Shown here in pieces: positions 53,081 through 61,558 of a stretch of 64,000 nucleotides of DNA. The first letter of the stretch is position 1. Each line of letters opens with the position of its first letter. The translations under genes were made by a program, and so were the position numbers. Source of the DNA: Virgibacillus_R byunsanensis (GTDB lineage: Bacteria; Bacillota; Bacilli; Bacillales; Amphibacillaceae); assembly GCF_042675965.1 (NCBI RefSeq), contig NZ_JBHTKJ010000046.1, positions 1-64,000 of the forward strand, read 5' to 3'. Under the pieces are notes generated by a model. That model had not been told where the DNA came from and did not search any database. It was given only the letters and a program-made list of their open reading frames with translations.

Positions 53081-53495
53081 CTATTTTTTTATCCAATTGG
53101 ACTCTAACTGAACAACTGCATCTTTTAATAGTTAAAAATAGGGCATCTCTTCTCAACGGTTTCTTTTAATTTCCTAAGCTGATCATCGTTTTCATTTGTT
53201 TTCACAGTGACATTTATTTTAACCATTTGAAAGTAGGTTGTCACATCTTCTATAGCCCTGAATCCACGCGGGTCCAGTGTAGCATCTGCAGAAAAATCCA
53301 ATCCACTGTATTCAAAATCCTGCTCTTTTGCGGCATAGGAAACAATAATCGATGTACATGTAGATAATGCGCCAAGCAGGTACTCAAAAGGATTCCGACC
53401 TCCATTGGTATCTAACAAGCCGTTCAGGTTCATTAACGATAAATGGAGCTAAATCCCTTACATTAACAGAGTTTTTCAAACCTGATTCAAGTCAT
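53081..53495 (-). pseudogene. OsmC-family protein gene with two frameshifts
   Basis: Three pieces on the minus strand add up to an OsmC/Ohr-like protein: SGLKNSVNVRDLAPFIVNEPE (about 53495-53420), then in another frame NPFEYLLGALSTCTSIIVSYAA to EKRCPIFN (53405-53130), then LLKDAVVQLESNWIKK ending in TAG at 53081-53083. The two conserved Cys of the family (STCTS and RCP) remain. Two frame changes mean no functional product. Confidence 0.8.
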
Positions 53496-53553
53496 CAATT
53501 TAAAAAAATTTACTATCCAACATAATAAAGGTGAATCGAAAACCTAATGGGAA

Positions 53554-53972
53554 GTGGACAATTTGAAAAAAATCACCTTTGTACTAATTATTTTGATTAT
53601 CGTGTTGACAGCCTATGCGATACAAATGGAAGGAAAAACGCAAGAACTCGCGGAGACGCTTGAAGTAGATACAAACAAAATTACCAGACTGACTCTCTCT
53701 ACTCCTACTGTAAGCAGCTATAATAGTACTAAGAAAAAATAGATGCATTGATCGATTATCTAGACCAATTCGAATACAAAAAAAGTCAGAGGAAATGAAC
53801 CAGACTATTTGCCTATGAAAGCAAGTATGATTTATTTAATGAAAACAATAAATCCGATTTCATTGTTCTATTTGAAGACAAAGTAATGATAAGTCACACC
53901 ATTTATGAGTTGAAGAATGAATTATTTAAAAATGATCTCATAATTAATTTTTATAATCTGATTGCTGACTAA
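53554..53972 (+). pseudogene. Membrane-anchored small protein gene with frameshift and stop
   Basis: GGGAAG precedes GTG 53554 or TTG 53563. The product begins LKKITFVLIILIIVLTAYAI (one membrane anchor) and runs to SYNSTKKK and TAG. One base away the frame continues with IDALIDYLDQFEYKKSQRK, TGA, then TRLFAYESKYDLFNENNKSD to FYNLIAD and TAA at 53970-53972. It would be an about 135-residue extracytoplasmic protein of unknown function. Its end overlaps the 3' end of the regulator gene by 29 bp. Confidence 0.65.
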
Positions 53973-55155
53973 CATTCCCATCTTCTTTCAAAGCAAAACA
54001 CAAAAGCGTACAATGGTCAAACCGCCCTGTATCAAGTCCAGTAATAATGTCTATCTTTTTCAATCGATAGATTAACGTATTTCGGTGTATGAATAATTCT
54101 TTTGCAGCTTTACTGACGTTCATGTTGTTAATGCAATACGTTAAGAAATCACGCTTAAGCACAGGGTACGCCTCATTGTGTAAAAGCGGTCTTAAGCGCT
54201 GTACCAACATCCTCCCCATTTTTGCATCTATGTGATTAGGCAGCATTTCAAGCAAAATGTCCCAATCGTAATAGGTTAATATTTTCGGTGTAAGATCCAA
54301 TTTGTTTCCATAGTTAATAATCGAATCAGACTCACGATACGATTGATCCATATCCTCAATAGAAGACGCTATGTTTCCAGATGCAACAATGGCGTTATGT
54401 ATATTATAAACCTGAAACATTTCAAGCAAATGCAGGCTTCGATTCCTGAATTCTTCCATGAACTGAAAATAGCCATCCTCACCATTAACATATTTCAAAA
54501 AAACGATTCGTTCAGTGTTAAGAAAAGCACAAACGTTTTGTGGATCATTATCAAACGCACGGACTACACAATCCAGTAGTGCCTTTTTAAATCGGTTGGG
54601 TGCAATTGTATGATGCTTATTCTGTACATTCTTTAGGAAGGAATCACCAATATCAATTGTTATGCAGATCCGATTACAATTTGCCTTAATATGAAGCAAT
54701 TTACAGTAGTGGTTAAGCTGTTCCTGGTTCACGGATCTGTTCAATAGAATATATTGTACAAACGATTCCAGTGTCATGGATTCAAGGTTTTCAACTTGTA
54801 AATGAAGTGTTTCCTGCCACATCATCTCAACGTATTTTTTTACCAAATGTGCATAAGATTCAACTTCAATAGGATCCCCTATGATTCCGAGGACACCAAC
54901 AGGTCTGCCATCAAAATTAAGTGGTACAGCTACTCCTGGCAATACATTCTCCATTCTGGACGCTTTCTCTGCGGTAAAGAGAATTACCTCATTTGCATTT
55001 ATTACTTCAATTGATGGTTTATGCAGTGTACCAAATCGGGTCGGGTCAGTATCTCCTAGAATATATCCTTTTTCATTACTAACACTTATAGGAAAAGAAA
55101 TAATTTCTGAAACCGCTTTCACAGTGTTTTGTGCAAATTGAACAAACCCTTCCAT
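53944..55155 (-). CDS. CdaR/PucR-type transcriptional regulator
   Basis: About 403 residues from ATG 55155 (GGGGGG seven bases upstream). The N-terminal CdaR sugar-diacid/PAS-like domain (MEGFVQFAQNTVKAVSEIIS ... VLGIIGDPIE) is followed by a GGDEF-like middle and a C-terminal PucR helix-turn-helix (NMNVSKAAKELFIHRNTLIYRL). It is divergent from the oxidase-reductase-symporter operon, which it probably controls. B. subtilis PutR, the proline activator, belongs to the same PucR family, which fits a proline-like inducer; the ligand is inference. Confidence 0.82.
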   Translation of the reverse strand: MEGFVQFAQNTVKAVSEIISFPISVSNEKGYILGDTDPTRFGTLHKPSIEVINANEVILFTAEKASRMENVLPGVAVPLNFDGRPVGVLGIIGDPIEVESYAHLVKKYVEMMWQETLHLQVENLESMTLESFVQYILLNRSVNQEQLNHYCKLLHIKANCNRICITIDIGDSFLKNVQNKHHTIAPNRFKKALLDCVVRAFDNDPQNVCAFLNTERIVFLKYVNGEDGYFQFMEEFRNRSLHLLEMFQVYNIHNAIVASGNIASSIEDMDQSYRESDSIINYGNKLDLTPKILTYYDWDILLEMLPNHIDAKMGRMLVQRLRPLLHNEAYPVLKRDFLTYCINNMNVSKAAKELFIHRNTLIYRLKKIDIITGLDTGRFDHCTLLCFALKEDGNVSQQSDYKN

Positions 55156-55330
55156 ATCAATACCCCCCATCATATTCTCTTACTTTTTTATATTAACATA
55201 ATTTAGATTATTTGGAAAAGTCCGTTCTCAATTATAAATTTTTGTGTAATATGCCCATAGAATTACTAAGTTACGTACGGTATAAATAAATTAAATCTTA
55301 GGAATTATTAATTTACTGCGGGGTGTTAAT

Positions 55331-56497
55331 TTGCAAAAGACAATGGATATCATAATCATTGGTGGAAGTGTGATAGGTTCAAGCATTGCCTATAATCTTC
55401 TGAAAGATGGTTATTCAGGTGAAATTACTATTTTTGAAAAAGATCCCATATATGAATTCTCATCAACCCCAAGAAGCGCTGGCGGAATTAGGCAATTATT
55501 CACAACTGCAATTAATATTCAAATCAGCCGTTACAGCTTACAGCAATATAAAACCTTCCCTGAGGATATGGCAATAAATGGCGAGAGAGCAGAAATAGAT
55601 TTTAAGCAACGAGGGTATTTATTTTTGGCTAAAAATGAAAACCTTAATCAGCTGCAAATGCAATCCAATATACAGCGTCAGTACGGGGTTCCTTCTGAAT
55701 TATTATCATGTGAAGACCTTTTAAACATTATACCTGAATTAAATACAGATGATTTGCAGGGTGGATTATATTGTGCTGAGGATGGATACCTTGATCCTTA
55801 TTCTGTTATGCAAGGATATGTTAAAAAAGCAAGACATCTAGGTGCCTCATACATTTATGAACCAGTACAGACTATTTTGCAAAATGAAAAAGGTGCATCA
55901 GGAGTACAGCTTTTAAATGGTGATCAATATCATGCACCCATAGTGATCAACTGTGCTGGTCCGTGGGCGCCTGAGTTAAGCAGAAAAATTAACTGTCCCT
56001 TACCCATCATTCCATTAAAAAGACAGATCATTCAATTTGATATAGCAGAAGCTCTTTCAAAAGAATTGCCGCTTACAGTAGATCCGACAGGGGTTTATTT
56101 TCGGCATGAGGGAAAAAGTGTTATTACAGGTTTTTCCGAAAAAGTCGAACCAGGCATCGGCTTTAGATGGTCACGGGACTTTTTCATGGAACAGCTATGG
56201 CCTGTTCTAGGAAATCGGATCGATAATTTTATGTATGCAAAGATTATTAGTGGATGGGCTGGCATATACAGTCACAACACAGAAGATCAAAATGCCATTA
56301 TTGGTGAACACCCGAATCTTAAAGGTTATTTTATGGCATGCGGCTTCAGCGGGCACGGCATGCAACAGGCGCCAGCAGTCGGGAAAGGTCTTTCTGAATT
56401 AATCCGCACAGGTAAATACCAAACTTTAGACTTGTCACCTCTACGATTCGAACGTTTTGCTGAAAAAGATTTGCTTATTGAAGGTGCTGTAGTTTAA
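55331..56497 (+). CDS. FAD-dependent amino-acid oxidoreductase (DAO family)
   Basis: A 388-residue DAO-fold enzyme. The dinucleotide-binding motif is IIIGGSVIGSSIAYNLL at residues 6-22, followed by RSAGGIRQLF, which resembles sarcosine/dimethylglycine and D-amino-acid oxidases or the beta subunits of proline/hydroxyproline dehydrogenases. VINCAGPWAPEL and MACGFSGHGMQQAPAVGKGL are the conserved C-terminal FAD sites. It starts at TTG 55331 behind GGGGTG. With the next gene a D-proline oxidase role is plausible; sarcosine-type substrates remain possible. Confidence 0.82.
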   Translation: MQKTMDIIIIGGSVIGSSIAYNLLKDGYSGEITIFEKDPIYEFSSTPRSAGGIRQLFTTAINIQISRYSLQQYKTFPEDMAINGERAEIDFKQRGYLFLAKNENLNQLQMQSNIQRQYGVPSELLSCEDLLNIIPELNTDDLQGGLYCAEDGYLDPYSVMQGYVKKARHLGASYIYEPVQTILQNEKGASGVQLLNGDQYHAPIVINCAGPWAPELSRKINCPLPIIPLKRQIIQFDIAEALSKELPLTVDPTGVYFRHEGKSVITGFSEKVEPGIGFRWSRDFFMEQLWPVLGNRIDNFMYAKIISGWAGIYSHNTEDQNAIIGEHPNLKGYFMACGFSGHGMQQAPAVGKGLSELIRTGKYQTLDLSPLRFERFAEKDLLIEGAVV

Positions 56498-56533
56498 TAA
56501 ATAGTAACAAGATACTCAGGAAGGATGGATACA

Positions 56534-57496
56534 ATGCTATATTTAGGTAAAAAGGATATTCTGGAAGCTGTTACGATGAGTGATGTCATAGACGCCATTG
56601 ATGCATCATATGAAATCTATCAATCTAACCAGTTCCAAATGCCACCTCGTATGCAGGTAAAAGATAATGACAATACGTTGCTATTAATGCCCTGTATAAC
56701 AGATAAGGCCATCGGAACAAAACTAGTAACATCTTTTCCACACAATTCCGACCATCCGGTATTGCATGGACTTGTTATCTTAAATAGTCAAGAGAACGGT
56801 GAAATAATGGCTTTAATGGATGGCTCATTTATCACCGGTTTTCGGACAGGCGCGATTGGCGGGTCTGCAATCCGACATTTGTCTAATAAAGATGCATCAA
56901 AAATTGCCATAATCGGTACTGGTGTTCAAGGATTATACCAGGTAATCGCAGCATGCACAGAACGACAAATCACAGATATTTACCTGTACAATCGCTCTGC
57001 AGATAAAATTCCTTCTTTCATAAATTCCCTAAGGGAGTGGATCGAAGACAGCATTCGTATTCACCCAAAGGATTCCGCTGAAGAGGCAGTAATCCATGCA
57101 GAAATTATCATTACCGCAACAACTTCCAAAGTTCCTGTACTTCCAGATAAACCCGAGTTATTAGCAAATAGACTAATTATCGGTGTCGGTTCGTTCCAGC
57201 CTGCTATGAGAGAGTTTCCCCGCTCACTTTACCAATCAGCTGATTATATTTTTATCGACACAGTAGACGCTATTGCTGAATCAGGTGACATAGCAACGCC
57301 TCTTAGCAATAACTGGATATCACAAGAAACTGTTCTCACAATGGCAAGTTACATAGCAGCAAAATCAGAATTTAACTTTCAGGATAACAAGACCGTAGTA
57401 TTTAAATCTACTGGGATGGCATTATTCGATGTTGCCGTCGCCAACCTAATCTATCAACTTGCAACTGAAAAGGAGGTCGGTATCGATCTAAATTAA
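56534..57496 (+). CDS. Ornithine cyclodeaminase / mu-crystallin family protein (ketimine reductase-like)
   Basis: About 320 residues from ATG 56534; AGGAAGG lies nine bases upstream, whereas the ATG at 56525 directly abuts it. Family blocks are MDGSFITGFRTGAIGGSAI, a Rossmann loop IAIIGTGVQGLYQV and VGSFQPAMREFPRSLYQSADY. Members include ornithine cyclodeaminase and delta1-pyrroline-2-carboxylate reductase (LhpI). Next to an imino/amino-acid oxidase and a proline-type symporter, a pyrroline-2-carboxylate or piperideine-2-carboxylate reductase is the better guess. Confidence 0.82.
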   Translation: MLYLGKKDILEAVTMSDVIDAIDASYEIYQSNQFQMPPRMQVKDNDNTLLLMPCITDKAIGTKLVTSFPHNSDHPVLHGLVILNSQENGEIMALMDGSFITGFRTGAIGGSAIRHLSNKDASKIAIIGTGVQGLYQVIAACTERQITDIYLYNRSADKIPSFINSLREWIEDSIRIHPKDSAEEAVIHAEIIITATTSKVPVLPDKPELLANRLIIGVGSFQPAMREFPRSLYQSADYIFIDTVDAIAESGDIATPLSNNWISQETVLTMASYIAAKSEFNFQDNKTVVFKSTGMALFDVAVANLIYQLATEKEVGIDLN

Positions 57497-57570
57497 AAAT
57501 ACTTCTTTGTTCCAGCCCCCATTTGTTATGCAAATTTATAAGGGATTACAAATAATTCAGGAGGGTTTAT

Positions 57571-59031
57571 ATGAATATTATTCTAATCGAGTTTATTCTG
57601 TACTGTTTAGCTATTTTAGCCATCGGTTATTATTTCAGCAGAAAAAGTAAGACACACTCAGATTTTCTATTAGGAGGAAAAAAATTACCTGGGTGGGCAC
57701 TGGCCTTCTCGGAACGAGCGACCGGTGAATCGGCATGGCTGCTCTTAGGATATACTGGCTTCGTCTTTATGACCGGGCTTTCCGGCATCTGGGTAGCTGC
57801 TGGTATCGCATCAGGGATCATTTTTGCCTGGCTATTCCTGGCTAAAAAATTCATGCGGGAAACCAATAAATATAATGTCCTGACACTGCCAGATTATCTT
57901 GCAGCCCGTTTTGGCGAAAAGGCTAATATTATTCGCTGGTTAACAAGTATCTTAATCGCTGGATTTCTAATGTTTTATGTTGGAGCACAAATGGCTGGTG
58001 CCGGGAAAATGCTGTTTACGACATTCGGCATGCCCCCTGCTGTTGGCATTATTTTAGCTACCGTTATAATTATCATTATCGCTTTCGCTGGTGGGTTCAT
58101 TTCAGTAGTTTGGACCGATATGATTCAAAGTGTCATGATGTTGATAACCTTAGTGATCTTGCCAATTGTCGCTTTAATTTACATTAACACAAATGACCTT
58201 TCCATCAGCCAGTCCCTTTTCGAGGCAGAAGGTTCTGTTAATCATTGGTTTGGTGGGCTAACTGGATTTGCTGTTGGTGTTCTTTTCTTTAACAACTTCT
58301 CCTGGTTCTTTGGTTTCTTAGGAGGACAGCCGCAGCTTAGTGCACGTTTTATGGCACTTAAAAATGAAAAAGAAGCAAACCAAGGAAGTGTTGTTGCTAT
58401 CATTTGGACATTCCTTGCATATGGCGGCGCCTTTTTAATTGGAATCTGTGCAATTGCAATATATAGCCAAGGATCATTTGCTGATGTAGAAATAATCCTG
58501 CCAACAATGATTCTGGATTTAATGCCACCATGGATTGCCGGTATTCTCCTGGCGGGTGTTCTTGCGGCAATCATTACAACTGCCGATTCACAGCTGATGG
58601 TTATTACAAGTTCTGTTAGTGAAGACATCATTCACAAAGCAATGGGCATAGAGCTGACAGAAAAGCAATTAATCTGGATTTCACGTATATCGGTCGTATT
58701 CTTCGGTCTAATTGGGATGATCATAGCTCTGGTTTCCGAATCATTGCTGTATCTCGTTGTAAGTTGGGCCTGGGCGGGTGTCGGCTGTACATTGTCCCCA
58801 GCTATCTTGTTGACTTTCTTTTGGAAAAAGTACTCAAGTGCTGGAGTGGTAGCTACTGTCCTTGCAGGTTTATTTTCTACCTTGCTCTGGATCAGCACAC
58901 CATTAGAAGGTATCATCACTTCCAAGTTCACAACCTTTTTCATAGCAGCTATTTTCGGTATTGTGTTTAGTCTGTTGATGCCTGACAAAAATCAACAAGT
59001 AGAGCTAGATTCAGTGGAAGAAGCACTGTAG
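57571..59031 (+). CDS. Sodium:solute symporter, PutP (proline) type
   Basis: A 486-residue membrane protein with about 13 hydrophobic segments. SDFLLGGKKLPGWALAFSERATGESAWLL is the start region of PutP proteins, where RATGESAW matches the substrate/sodium-site helix, and LAAIITTADSQLMVITSSVSED is the sodium-site helix TM8. It imports proline or a proline analogue with sodium. AGGAGGG lies before the ATG. It ends the operon; a terminator follows. Confidence 0.88.
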   Translation: MNIILIEFILYCLAILAIGYYFSRKSKTHSDFLLGGKKLPGWALAFSERATGESAWLLLGYTGFVFMTGLSGIWVAAGIASGIIFAWLFLAKKFMRETNKYNVLTLPDYLAARFGEKANIIRWLTSILIAGFLMFYVGAQMAGAGKMLFTTFGMPPAVGIILATVIIIIIAFAGGFISVVWTDMIQSVMMLITLVILPIVALIYINTNDLSISQSLFEAEGSVNHWFGGLTGFAVGVLFFNNFSWFFGFLGGQPQLSARFMALKNEKEANQGSVVAIIWTFLAYGGAFLIGICAIAIYSQGSFADVEIILPTMILDLMPPWIAGILLAGVLAAIITTADSQLMVITSSVSEDIIHKAMGIELTEKQLIWISRISVVFFGLIGMIIALVSESLLYLVVSWAWAGVGCTLSPAILLTFFWKKYSSAGVVATVLAGLFSTLLWISTPLEGIITSKFTTFFIAAIFGIVFSLLMPDKNQQVELDSVEEAL

Positions 59032-59039
59032 TCATACCA

Positions 59040-59079
59040 AAAAGCAGTCGGAGTTAGACCACTCTCGCCTGCTTTTTTA
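59040..59079 (+). terminator. Terminator of the putP-type operon
   Basis: AAAAGCAG ... CTGCTTTTTT with an inner CGGAGT/ACTCTCG pairing, ten bases past the stop codon. Confidence 0.7.
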
Positions 59080-59221
59080 ATTTTTTCACAGACCCAATGA
59101 CCACTAGGCCAAAATAGATGCACCATTTGGAAGTACATTTTGATGATGCAATGGATAAACAGCTTCTTTGGCCTTATTACGGACACCTAGCTTAATTTAT
59201 GGCTTTATATTTTAAAAAACA

Positions 59222-59261
59222 GCGAAAAAAGTCTTCCTTAATTAAGGGAGACTTTTTTCGC
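59222..59261. terminator. 40-bp near-perfect palindromic hairpin
   Basis: GCGAAAAAAGTCTTCCTTAA pairs with the following 20 bases with a single G-U pair. It stands alone in a gene-free stretch (59032-59591), probably the terminator of a lost gene. Confidence 0.6.
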
Positions 59262-59435
59262 AGGGACAAATTCAAAGTTTCATACATCTAACGTATTCTG
59301 GATAATATACCTTATAATGTAGTAGTAGATTTTTGATGGTCAATTTTTCTAGTAGTAACTTTAATTTTTTCCAGAAGGTGTCCTAATTTTCTTGGCAGTT
59401 AAGAAAGTTATAAATAGTGAACAAAATCTATAAAC

Positions 59436-59530
59436 CGCGACATAACTGCCAGGTTGGTTTCCGCTGCGGGCAGTCGCATTTTAGCGGGCACGGCTTCAGC
59501 CCAGGGTACTACCTGAATCTGGTCCGCTAC
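59436..59530. repeat. GC-rich dispersed repeat related to 367-621
   Basis: GCGACATAACTGCCAGGTT and CCGCTGCGGGCAGTCGC followed by GCGGGCACGGCTTCAGCCC resemble the dispersed 'CCGCTGCGGGC' repeats of Bacillaceae and the block near 417-460. No coding frame. Confidence 0.6.
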
Positions 59531-59591
59531 CTGTCAAATAGACAATAAAACTTACGAAATGAACCTTTTCCAATTAAAAAAATAGTAAAAG

Positions 59592-59912
59592 TTGACAAAT
59601 AGCCAAATATGTGAGATTATAATCTGGTTGACAAAGTGAAGTAACAACTAAGTATATCTGGCATTCTACGTAATGTTTTTGAAGATGCTTATTCACACTG
59701 GCGCGACTGAGGGGTCGCAAGGACGTAAGAGCAGGTAGGGCTTACGTTGCTTAAGTTAGAAAATACCCAGTGGAACATGTACCGCGGTAAAGCGAAACTC
59801 CAATTATGGAAGTTTCCCACCCGATCAATTTAGTCGGGATAAATTAAAAATTAAATGACTTATGTGTTACTTTATAAATCAAAGGGGTACTCTTAGTAAG
59901 AGTACCCCTTTT
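59592..59912 (+). ncRNA. Structured leader RNA with promoter and terminator upstream of the S1-domain gene
   Basis: TTGACA (59592) and TATAAT (59618-59623, 20-base spacing; a weaker GATTAT gives 17) mark a promoter. The transcript can form an outer helix CACTGG (59696-59701)/CCAGTG (59767-59772) that encloses GCGAC/GTCGC (59703-59718) and ACGTAAG/CTTACGT (59723-59747). A purine-rich stretch with GTACCGCGGTA, a hairpin GAAACTCC/GGAAGTTTC (59794-59816), CCCGA/TCGGG (59820-59839) and the terminator at 59884-59912 follow. This is the layout of a riboswitch or attenuator. I could not match it to TPP, FMN, SAM, lysine, glycine, cobalamin, M-box, ydaO, ykkC or purine classes; TGGAACATGTACCGCGG only faintly recalls a T-box. 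Confidence 0.55.
59884..59912 (+). terminator. Leader terminator before the S1-domain gene
   Basis: GGGGTACTCTT (59884-59894) pairs with AAGAGTACCCC (59898-59908) followed by TTTT. It ends 33 bp before the start codon of the downstream gene, so the gene is expressed only by read-through. Confidence 0.85.
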
Positions 59913-59945
59913 CCAATTATATTTTATAAGAAAGAAGGTTTACAA

Positions 59946-60797
59946 TTGAGCACTCATAAAGTAGGAACAATCCAAACACTTGAAGTGTTGCGAAAAATGG
60001 ATACAGGATATGTTTTAGAAAATGATGTACTCCTGCATCATAATGAAACAGATACAGAACTCGAATCCGGGCAATCAGTAGATGTATTTTTGTATCAGGA
60101 TAAAAAAGGACAACTAGTTGCAACGACACAATTACCTACCATTCAAATGGATACATACGGCTGGGCTGAAGTGGTTGAAGTCATACCCGGGTTAGGCGCA
60201 TTCGTCAACATCGGAATCATTAAAGAAATACTCGTATCAACAGACGAACTTCCATTATTTGAAGATGTATGGCCTGAGGTGGGTGACAAGCTTTACGTAA
60301 CATTGGGAAAAGATCAAAAAGGACGACTTCTTGCTCTTCCAGCAACAGAGGGAGTTTTTGAGAGAGAATTGGAATCAGCACCTGATGATCTATTGAACCA
60401 ACCTATCAGTGGTCGTGTTTACCGTACTAGTAGAGAAGGTTCTGCGATCACAACAGAAGAAGGTTACCGTGGATTTATCCATCATACCGAACGTAAAGTT
60501 GAACCACGTTTGGGTGAACTAGTAAACGGACGAGTGATCGAGGTAAAGCATGATGGTACACTGAATGTATCGCTAAGACCTCTAAAACAGCACAGTATGG
60601 GTGAAGATGCTGACGCAATTTTAGCCAAGTTGGAGGAAAACGATGGTTTTATTCCATTTACTGACAAAAGTGATCCAGAAGATATTCGTGGTACATTCAA
60701 CATTAGCAAGGCTGCATTCAAACGTGCACTAGGTAAACTTATGAAAGAAAGAAAAATTGAACAACGTGATGGTAAAACACACTTGCTGGACAAGTAA
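59946..60797 (+). CDS. S1-domain RNA-binding protein, CvfB/YitL family
   Basis: About 284 residues from TTG 59946, which has AGAAAGAAGG upstream; the open frame back to 59862 runs through the terminator. It contains successive S1-like beta barrels (MDTGYVLENDVLLHHNETD; YGWAEVVEVIPGLGAFVNIG; GFIHHTERKVEPRLGELVNG) and a C-terminal winged helix (FNISKAAFKRALGKLMKERK), as in Staphylococcus CvfB. The family binds RNA and affects virulence-gene expression; its exact role in Bacillaceae is unclear. Expression is probably controlled by the leader. Confidence 0.88.
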   Translation: MSTHKVGTIQTLEVLRKMDTGYVLENDVLLHHNETDTELESGQSVDVFLYQDKKGQLVATTQLPTIQMDTYGWAEVVEVIPGLGAFVNIGIIKEILVSTDELPLFEDVWPEVGDKLYVTLGKDQKGRLLALPATEGVFERELESAPDDLLNQPISGRVYRTSREGSAITTEEGYRGFIHHTERKVEPRLGELVNGRVIEVKHDGTLNVSLRPLKQHSMGEDADAILAKLEENDGFIPFTDKSDPEDIRGTFNISKAAFKRALGKLMKERKIEQRDGKTHLLDK

Positions 60798-60826
60798 CTA
60801 ATTTTATACTTAAGGATACATTACAG

Positions 60827-60883
60827 CCTCTTTTTGGTGTGGTAAAGTTTTTATAGCTTTACATGCTAAAAGAGGTGTTTTTT
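60827..60883 (+). terminator. Terminator of the S1-domain gene
   Basis: CCTCTTTT pairs with AAAAGAGG, with an inner GTAAAG/CTTTAC, followed by a T run. Confidence 0.75.
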
Positions 60884-60885
60884 AT

Positions 60886-61497
60886 ATGAAAATGTTTATT
60901 ACTACTATTGTTATACCTAGCTTGATCATAGTAGGAGCATGTAGTGAAGAAGCCACTACATCAGGCAGTATTAGTGACTTCAAATGATAAACCTACTCAA
61001 GAAATGAAACTATATAAGACAGAAGATATGTATTATCTAGAAAACAACGGTGAATGAAAATCAATTCCCACTGAAACATCATTTGATGATCAATATGACA
61101 GTTTATATAATACCGTCGAAGAAGAAAAACTCATTAATAACGAATCATATAGTTCCCTATTTCATGTGATTGACAATGGAGATCATTATGTACTTTCCTA
61201 TTCAGGATCTGATGAAGAATTTAAAAGTATCGTATTTGGAGCAAATCATACCATGCAAAATGCATTTTTTAATGATTTTTTTCATAATATGCTCATAACG
61301 GGTACTTATGAACTAACCATTAATAAAGAAACATTTTACCTGACAATTTTTGAACTAGACTTCATAGCAACAACATCAGGTGCTGCTGGAGAAGGAGAAA
61401 TTAATGAAAGCAGCGATTTTTCGTTTTCCAATTTAATAGCTATGGCGGCATCAAGGTACCAGAGGATATTGAACAATCAGCCGATCCGTTAGAGTGA
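60886..61497 (+). pseudogene. Decayed paralogue of the downstream lipoprotein gene
   Basis: ATG 60886 begins MKMFITTIVIPSLIIVGACS, a lipoprotein signal. Then frameshifts and stops break the frame (a TGA after ISDFK, another after NNGE). The later part, VIDNGDHYVLSYSGSDEEFKS to GTYELTINKETFYLTIFELD, is clearly related to VTDNGDHYVLSFTGNDEQYKS and GTYNIMIDKETYYMVGYDLE of the gene at 61559. The first half of the domain is deleted. A tandem duplicate in decay. Confidence 0.85.
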
Positions 61498-61558
61498 GAT
61501 GTACATTAAAGGAAGCTTCAAGGAAGAAAAATAAATTAACTACCTAAAGAGGTGTCAT

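Noticed and set aside
59090..59200. Possible coding remnant on the minus strand (KAKEAVYPLHHQNVLPNG)
   Set aside because: Short, with no start, ribosome site or family I can recognise; too weak to report as a gene.
59767..59790. T-box leader upstream of the S1-domain gene
   Set aside because: TGGAACATGTACCGCGG only partly resembles the T-box sequence, the usual stem I and antiterminator partner are not seen, and the downstream gene is not a tRNA-charging or amino-acid gene.
59862..59945. Upstream start for the S1-domain protein
   Set aside because: The 28 codons run through the leader terminator and encode nothing like the family; TTG 59946 has AGAAAGAAGG.
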